DNA of 10,792 bases from CACZQA01 sp050943615. Lineage in GTDB: Bacteria > Actinomycetota > Coriobacteriia > Coriobacteriales > QAMH01. The position numbers and the translations under genes were made by a program. Location of the stretch: the NCBI GenBank assembly GCA_050943615.1, contig JBMNPN010000075.1, positions 1 to 10,792 on the forward strand, read 5' to 3'. Below, piece after piece: positions 7,307-10,792 of the stretch. The notes beneath the pieces are model-generated. The model worked only from the letters and a program-made list of their open reading frames with translations, made no database searches and had not been told where the DNA came from. Positions within the stretch are counted from its first letter, which is position 1. The number at the start of each line of letters is the position of its first letter.

Positions 7307-7412
7307 AATCTGCTCCGTCGCCTTGGATCCTTCCCCATCGCCATCCGCATCATGCGAAAAAATCAATCCCTAAAACCAAGCCCAGACAAGTCAGCCCCCT
7401 CATTAGTGCAAA

Positions 7413-7440
7413 CTTGTTGCCCATTATAGGGATAGACAAG
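7413..7440 (-). promoter_or_regulatory. Candidate promoter and operator of the tetR-methyltransferase unit
   Basis: The minus strand carries a perfect TATAAT (7423-7428), about 115 bases upstream of the TetR ATG; no consensus -35 is seen 17 bases further up. The box sits inside dyad symmetry: outer arms CTTGT (7413-7417) and ACAAG (7436-7440), and inner CCC (7420-7422) with GGG (7429-7431), the two centres offset by one base. A copy of AGACAAG at 7434-7440 recurs at 7384-7390. This arrangement is what an autoregulating TetR repressor would use, but binding is inferred only. Confidence 0.45.
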
Positions 7441-7604
7441 AACTTGGGGCCATGGCGCGACATGCACCACGCGACTGCCCTAATCTCCGATGCGGCAGCT
7501 GGCCCGCTGGACTTGGCGCTCTTTCCTACGCAAGAGAGAGGTCCCGGCAGGCGTTCGCGATGACGGCCGCACGCGGATATCGACCTCTCCCCTGCCCAAA
7601 AGAA
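7441..7604. other. Intergenic stretch with a long imperfect hairpin, no gene seen
   Basis: This covers the 3' side of the heptad-protein gene. The main element is an inverted repeat, GAGAGGTC (7536-7543) with GACCTCTC (7582-7589), enclosing an inner GCGT (7551-7554)/ACGC (7571-7574) stem separated by equal 7-base internal loops. There is no T-run, so it is not a classical terminator. It may stabilise or end the upstream transcript, or be chance in GC-rich DNA. I see no coding potential on either strand beyond antisense shadows. Confidence 0.3.
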
Positions 7605-10202
7605 CTAGTCATCCTCGCCGAGGGCATCGGTCTCGTAGATAAACTTGACGCTTCCCTTGGTGCCCTTGGTGATGCCGGTGAAGTTGTCGTAGTCCTTGCC
7701 GGAGTCGATGACCGCATCGAGCCTATCGCCGAGACCCGCGACCTTGTCGTTGTAGATATCGGCGATCTTCTGGATTCCCTTCTCGTTGTATTCCTCGAGC
7801 CCCTTCTTAAGTGCTCGGGCGCCCTTGGCGGCAGATGTCGCGCCCTTGGAGAGCTTGTTTGCGCCGTTGGAAAGCGAGACAGTGCCCTTCTTGAGCGTCT
7901 GAGCGCCCTTGTTGAGCTTGGTCACGCCCTTGTAGAGCTTGGGCGCGGCGGCATTCAGCTTCTTGGTGCCGGCGGCGAGCTTGGAAGAACCGGTGTATGC
8001 GGTATTGAGCCCGCTGGTCAGGGAATCGAGCCCCTTGTTGAGCGCATAGGCGCCGCCGATCAGCGTGCTGGAATCGCTCTCGGAGCCAAGGCCCGCGAGC
8101 GCGCCCGAGAGGCCCGCGCTCGTCTTGCCGTTGATAGCCTGGCCGTTAGAGCCGTTTGCGATGATGCCGAGCGAGGTCGAGACCTCGTTGACGCCCTTGA
8201 CGGCCGATTCGAGCTTCGTGCCATAGCTAGCCGCAAGCTTGTTGAACTGAGTGGAATCAAGATCCTTGATGGAATTGTAGAAGTCATCGACATCACTGGT
8301 TAAGCTCGGGACGTCTTCCTCGAGAGCTTTCAAGTCTTTCTTAATCGTTTTGAGCTCGTTAATCAATATATTTATCTTGATATCGGACAGCTTGGTATTG
8401 AGCGTCTGAAGGTCAGCCGAATATGTCGATCCATTTTCGCTCATATCACTAACCGCACTCGTTGCATCATCCGTGCTGACAGCAGTTTTTGCTGCCAAAA
8501 TAAGCTTCTTGTCTTGAGTACTTAAATCAGACGCCGCAATGTCAGCGTTATCAACTTGACTCAGCACAGAATATGCAGTTCCGGTCGCAGTGGCGAGCGC
8601 TTTTGCATCTGACCCCACTTTTGCGAGATCCTTCTTCGTAGATTTAAGTTCTTCAAGCTGATTTTCCAGCTCGTCAATCTTGCTAGTCTCCTCGTCAATG
8701 CTGTCGAGAGTATCGTCGATAGTCTTCACATAGACCTTTAGCCGAATGGCATCGTAACTATCAATTACAGCATTTCCTGATTGGTCGGCGTTCTTCAGCT
8801 TGGCAATCAGCTTGCTGTACTTTGCTGCTGCCTGATTGAGTGGCGTGACCAGCTGCTCATCGTACGCCGACTTCAATTCCGTGATGCCATCGTAGGCATC
8901 CTGCAGGCCAGAGGTCGTGCTCGTGCCATTCTTCAGCTGCTTGAGTCCCTGATAGAGCTGCAGGCTTCCCGCATCCAGCGTCTTGGAGCCCGATGCCGCG
9001 CTCGAGATGCCCGTGTTCAAAGACTGCATGCCCTTGTTGAGCGTCTTCACGCTGCTCGGCAGGGTCTTCGTGCTCGACTTGAGCGTGCTCGTGCCGCTTG
9101 CGAGCTTGGAAGTGCCGGTCTTGACCTGCGTTGCCCCGCTCGCAAGAGAAGCTGCCCCGTCATCGAGCGTGTCGAGCCCGTCGGACAGCTCGCCCGAGCC
9201 GTCAATGAGCTGCTCCATGCCGTCCTGCAGTGCGTCGATGGCCTTGTCGACCTTGCTCAAGTCGAGCTTGCCGGTCTTGGCATCGTCGAAGATATCGCTC
9301 GTGACCACGGTAAAGGTCGTGTCGAGCTTGAAATCATTGACGTCCGCCTCGATTGTGAAGTGATCGGAGATATCGAGGTCATCGGAGTCCATATCGAGGT
9401 CATCGGCAAAGCCGGGCATCGCGTAGCCGCCGACCATCGTGCGGTCGCCGTCGTCGACGGACTTGGCGTTTTTCACCTCGACGTTGGAGAAATTGTCGTT
9501 GTCTAGTACCACGCCCGTCAGAGCCAGAAACGGCATGTAGATGCGCTCAGTCTTGCCGTTGATCTTCTTATCAGTATAGGAGGTGTTCGTGTAGTCGAAG
9601 CGGATCTTGACCTTGCCGCTCTTGCCGACGAGGTCTTGCGGGTCGATGTCCTGGCCGTCGAGCTGATAGCTGACCTTGACCTTGACCGGGGCCTCCTTGG
9701 TCGTCGTGCCCTGGTAGTACACGTCGTCTTCGTTCGCGTCCCAGACGACGCCCTCATCGGTTTTGTTGTAAGCGCCTTCGCTCTCGACGTTTTGCAGGTC
9801 TGTCAGCGAGGTCTGATCCTTGAGCATCGCGGACTTGTCGTCGTTGGAGAGCTTCGTGCTCACCGTCGTGTTCTTGGTCGAGCCGTCCGGGTTGCAGAAG
9901 ACGTAGACCGACTCTTCCTTCTCGTTGGGCGTCGCCGCCATCGAATAGGCGAGGCTGCTGTCAACGTTTGCCTGCTGGGTCGTAGAGGTGTCCGCACCGT
10001 CGCCTGCCTCTTCTGCATCTGCGTTCACGTTGAGGCCGATCGTCTGCGAGATGCCGAAGCCGCACAGCGCCGTGCCCGCAAGGGCTATGCCGAAGACCTT
10101 TGCCTTGCTGTGAGAGCCGAGGATGCCGTCCGTACGTGGTTTTGCGGACCTGCCGGCATCTTGTGCCACGAAGTGCTTGCCGTGATACCTTTGCGTGCTC
10201 AT
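7605..10202 (-). CDS. Membrane-anchored xxxLxxG heptad-repeat protein, YhgE/Pip-like, partner of MMPL transporter
   Basis: An 865-residue predicted surface protein. A basic cytoplasmic stretch (1-34) leads to one hydrophobic segment (about 36-55, FGIALAGTALCGFGIS), a signal anchor. Then come a globular region (about 71-320), a first block of Leu-x-x-Gly heptads (about 322-425, e.g. LASGTSTLK), a charged coiled coil (about 440-640, e.g. KIDELENQLEELKSTKKDL), a Gly/Ser-rich stretch (about 672-713), a second heptad block (about 714-802, e.g. KLNKGAQTLKKGTVSLSNG) and a short tail ending SVKFIYETDALGEDD. The heptads match the xxxLxxG type found in YhgE/Pip proteins, but their multi-spanning C-terminal membrane domain is absent. 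ATG 10202 shares a base with the transporter stop (TAATG) and follows GGAGG by 7 bases, so the two are coupled. A fibre-like extracellular partner of the transporter is likely; exact role unknown. Its middle is much lower in GC than its ends. Confidence 0.85.
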   Translation of the reverse strand: MSTQRYHGKHFVAQDAGRSAKPRTDGILGSHSKAKVFGIALAGTALCGFGISQTIGLNVNADAEEAGDGADTSTTQQANVDSSLAYSMAATPNEKEESVYVFCNPDGSTKNTTVSTKLSNDDKSAMLKDQTSLTDLQNVESEGAYNKTDEGVVWDANEDDVYYQGTTTKEAPVKVKVSYQLDGQDIDPQDLVGKSGKVKIRFDYTNTSYTDKKINGKTERIYMPFLALTGVVLDNDNFSNVEVKNAKSVDDGDRTMVGGYAMPGFADDLDMDSDDLDISDHFTIEADVNDFKLDTTFTVVTSDIFDDAKTGKLDLSKVDKAIDALQDGMEQLIDGSGELSDGLDTLDDGAASLASGATQVKTGTSKLASGTSTLKSSTKTLPSSVKTLNKGMQSLNTGISSAASGSKTLDAGSLQLYQGLKQLKNGTSTTSGLQDAYDGITELKSAYDEQLVTPLNQAAAKYSKLIAKLKNADQSGNAVIDSYDAIRLKVYVKTIDDTLDSIDEETSKIDELENQLEELKSTKKDLAKVGSDAKALATATGTAYSVLSQVDNADIAASDLSTQDKKLILAAKTAVSTDDATSAVSDMSENGSTYSADLQTLNTKLSDIKINILINELKTIKKDLKALEEDVPSLTSDVDDFYNSIKDLDSTQFNKLAASYGTKLESAVKGVNEVSTSLGIIANGSNGQAINGKTSAGLSGALAGLGSESDSSTLIGGAYALNKGLDSLTSGLNTAYTGSSKLAAGTKKLNAAAPKLYKGVTKLNKGAQTLKKGTVSLSNGANKLSKGATSAAKGARALKKGLEEYNEKGIQKIADIYNDKVAGLGDRLDAVIDSGKDYDNFTGITKGTKGSVKFIYETDALGEDD
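7796..8062 (-). repeat. Second xxxLxxG heptad block (21-bp coding periodicity)
   Basis: About 12 consecutive heptads near residues 714-802 of the heptad protein, each with Gly, and mostly Leu, in fixed positions (for example TKLNKG, QTLKKG, VSLSNG, NKLSKG, RALKKG). The DNA shows a degenerate 21-base period. This is intragenic protein repetition, not a mobile or CRISPR repeat. Limits are approximate. Confidence 0.75.
8925..9237 (-). repeat. First xxxLxxG heptad block (21-bp coding periodicity)
   Basis: About 14 heptads near residues 322-425, for example EQLIDG, GELSDG, DTLDDG, ASLASG, SKLASG, KTLNKG, QSLNTG. It is more acidic and serine-rich than the lysine-rich second block, so the two blocks are not a simple recent duplication. 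Limits are approximate. Confidence 0.72.
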
Positions 10203-10792
10203 TACTTTACCTCCTTGGATGCCGACGTGTCGTCGTTGGAATCCCCTGCTTTGTCAGCGCTGTCGGGCGCATCGTTTTGCTCTGTGCTGGGCGGCGCATC
10301 TTGAAGAGCACCGTCATTTTCTGGCGTTGCATCAGCCGCTTCGTCTGCATCGGATTGCCCTGAACCCGGCTCGTCATCATTGTCGAGCATCTCCTCGCCC
10401 TCGCGGTCAAAGCGGCTCGCGACGGTCTTGAGGTCGATCTTCTCGCCCGCGTTGATCTCGGTGAAGAGCTGGACGAGCTGGACATCATGCGAAGAGAGCG
10501 TGCCGATGGGCTTGCCGTCCTTGGTCCTGAAGCCGCGGCTCGCCTTGACGATGGCCTTGTCGAAGACCATCAGGAACGCCGGCAGGATGAACAGCACGCT
10601 GCAGGTGCTGACGAAGGCGCCGCGTGCGAGCAGCATGCAGATCGAGCTGATGAGCCCGATGCGGGAGTAGACCGCGACGCCGCACGTCGCCGCGAAGAAC
10701 GAGGCACCGCTCGTGACGACTGCCGGGAACGAGAACGTGAAGGCGATCTCGACGGCCTGGCGCTTCTCCACGCCACGCGAGCGCTCTCGCTT
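10202..10792 (-). CDS. MMPL/RND family transporter, C-terminal part (runs off right edge)
   Basis: The final 196 residues of an inner-membrane exporter; the frame is open to the window edge, and the GTG at 10771 is an internal valine, not a start. Two to three hydrophobic segments are seen (FTFSFPAVVTSGASFFAA, then GLISSICMLLARGAF and STCSVLFILPAFLMVFDKAI), matching the last helices of an MMPL/RND permease. After them comes a cytoplasmic region of about 60 residues with DVQLVQLFTEINAGEKIDL, then an acidic, low-complexity tail of about 60 residues rich in D, E, S, A and P. The stop overlaps the heptad-protein start by one base. Such transporters use the proton gradient to export lipids or small amphiphiles; the substrate here is unknown. 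Family confidence rests on the helix pattern and the coupled heptad gene. Confidence 0.82.
   Translation of the reverse strand, partial: KRERSRGVEKRQAVEIAFTFSFPAVVTSGASFFAATCGVAVYSRIGLISSICMLLARGAFVSTCSVLFILPAFLMVFDKAIVKASRGFRTKDGKPIGTLSSHDVQLVQLFTEINAGEKIDLKTVASRFDREGEEMLDNDDEPGSGQSDADEAADATPENDGALQDAPPSTEQNDAPDSADKAGDSNDDTSASKEVK

Noticed and set aside
7796..9237. The periodic repeats considered as a CRISPR or tandem-repeat array
   Set aside because: The period is 21 bases, degenerate, and in frame with Leu-x-x-Gly protein heptads; there are no conserved repeats separated by unique spacers.
8781..9506. Plus-strand frames of about 240 and 126 codons within the heptad gene
   Set aside because: They mirror the 21-base periodicity of the heptad blocks and give low-complexity products; no start signal was seen.

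Overview
The window is high-GC DNA (roughly 58-60% by eye) with compact, mostly minus-strand genes. The gene set is anaerobe-like: a stand-alone ferredoxin:thioredoxin reductase catalytic subunit, a homocysteine methyltransferase, MscL with a zinc-ribbon tail, and an MMPL/RND transporter beside a large xxxLxxG-heptad surface protein. This suggests a host-associated actinobacterium, most likely of the class Coriobacteriia (Collinsella/Eggerthella-like). That assignment comes from gene content and protein style, not from a marker gene.

Layout, left to right. (1) 1-1346, minus: the sbcD-sbcC DNA repair nuclease operon. sbcC runs off the left edge and overlaps sbcD by an ATGA. The sbcD leader (1353-1452) can fold into a 10-bp closing helix plus a hairpin that would bury the ribosome binding site. 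(2) 1532-1729, minus: a 65-residue ferredoxin:thioredoxin reductase beta-chain protein with three CxC pairs. (3) 1861-3201, minus: a homocysteine S-methyltransferase whose C-terminus looks like a cut-off pterin-binding barrel. (4) 3306-5246, minus: a 14-TM DHA2-type MFS transporter fused to a C-terminal pair of CBS domains. (5) 5247-5508: a divergent promoter region. (6) 5509-5964, plus: mscL, the only plus-strand gene, followed by a very strong hairpin terminator (5995-6035) that separates it from the convergent minus-strand genes. (7) 6043-7306, minus: a TetR regulator and a class I SAM-dependent methyltransferase as a two-gene unit, with a consensus -10 box inside dyad symmetry upstream. 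(8) 7605-10792, minus: the C-terminus of an MMPL/RND transporter (cut by the right edge), translationally coupled by TAATG to an 865-residue membrane-anchored heptad-repeat protein.

The right third (6043-10792) reads as one functional locus: an MMPL/RND exporter, its coupled extracellular fibre-like partner, then a TetR regulator and a small-molecule-type methyltransferase. It may be an envelope export or drug/bile-response system. The heptad protein is mosaic: two GC-rich xxxLxxG blocks flank a roughly 500-600 bp segment of about 45% GC encoding a lysine/aspartate-rich coiled coil. That is the strongest unexplained signal here. The middle part pairs a CBS-gated transporter with a methionine-cycle enzyme in the same direction, which may be a functional link because CBS domains commonly bind adenosyl ligands.
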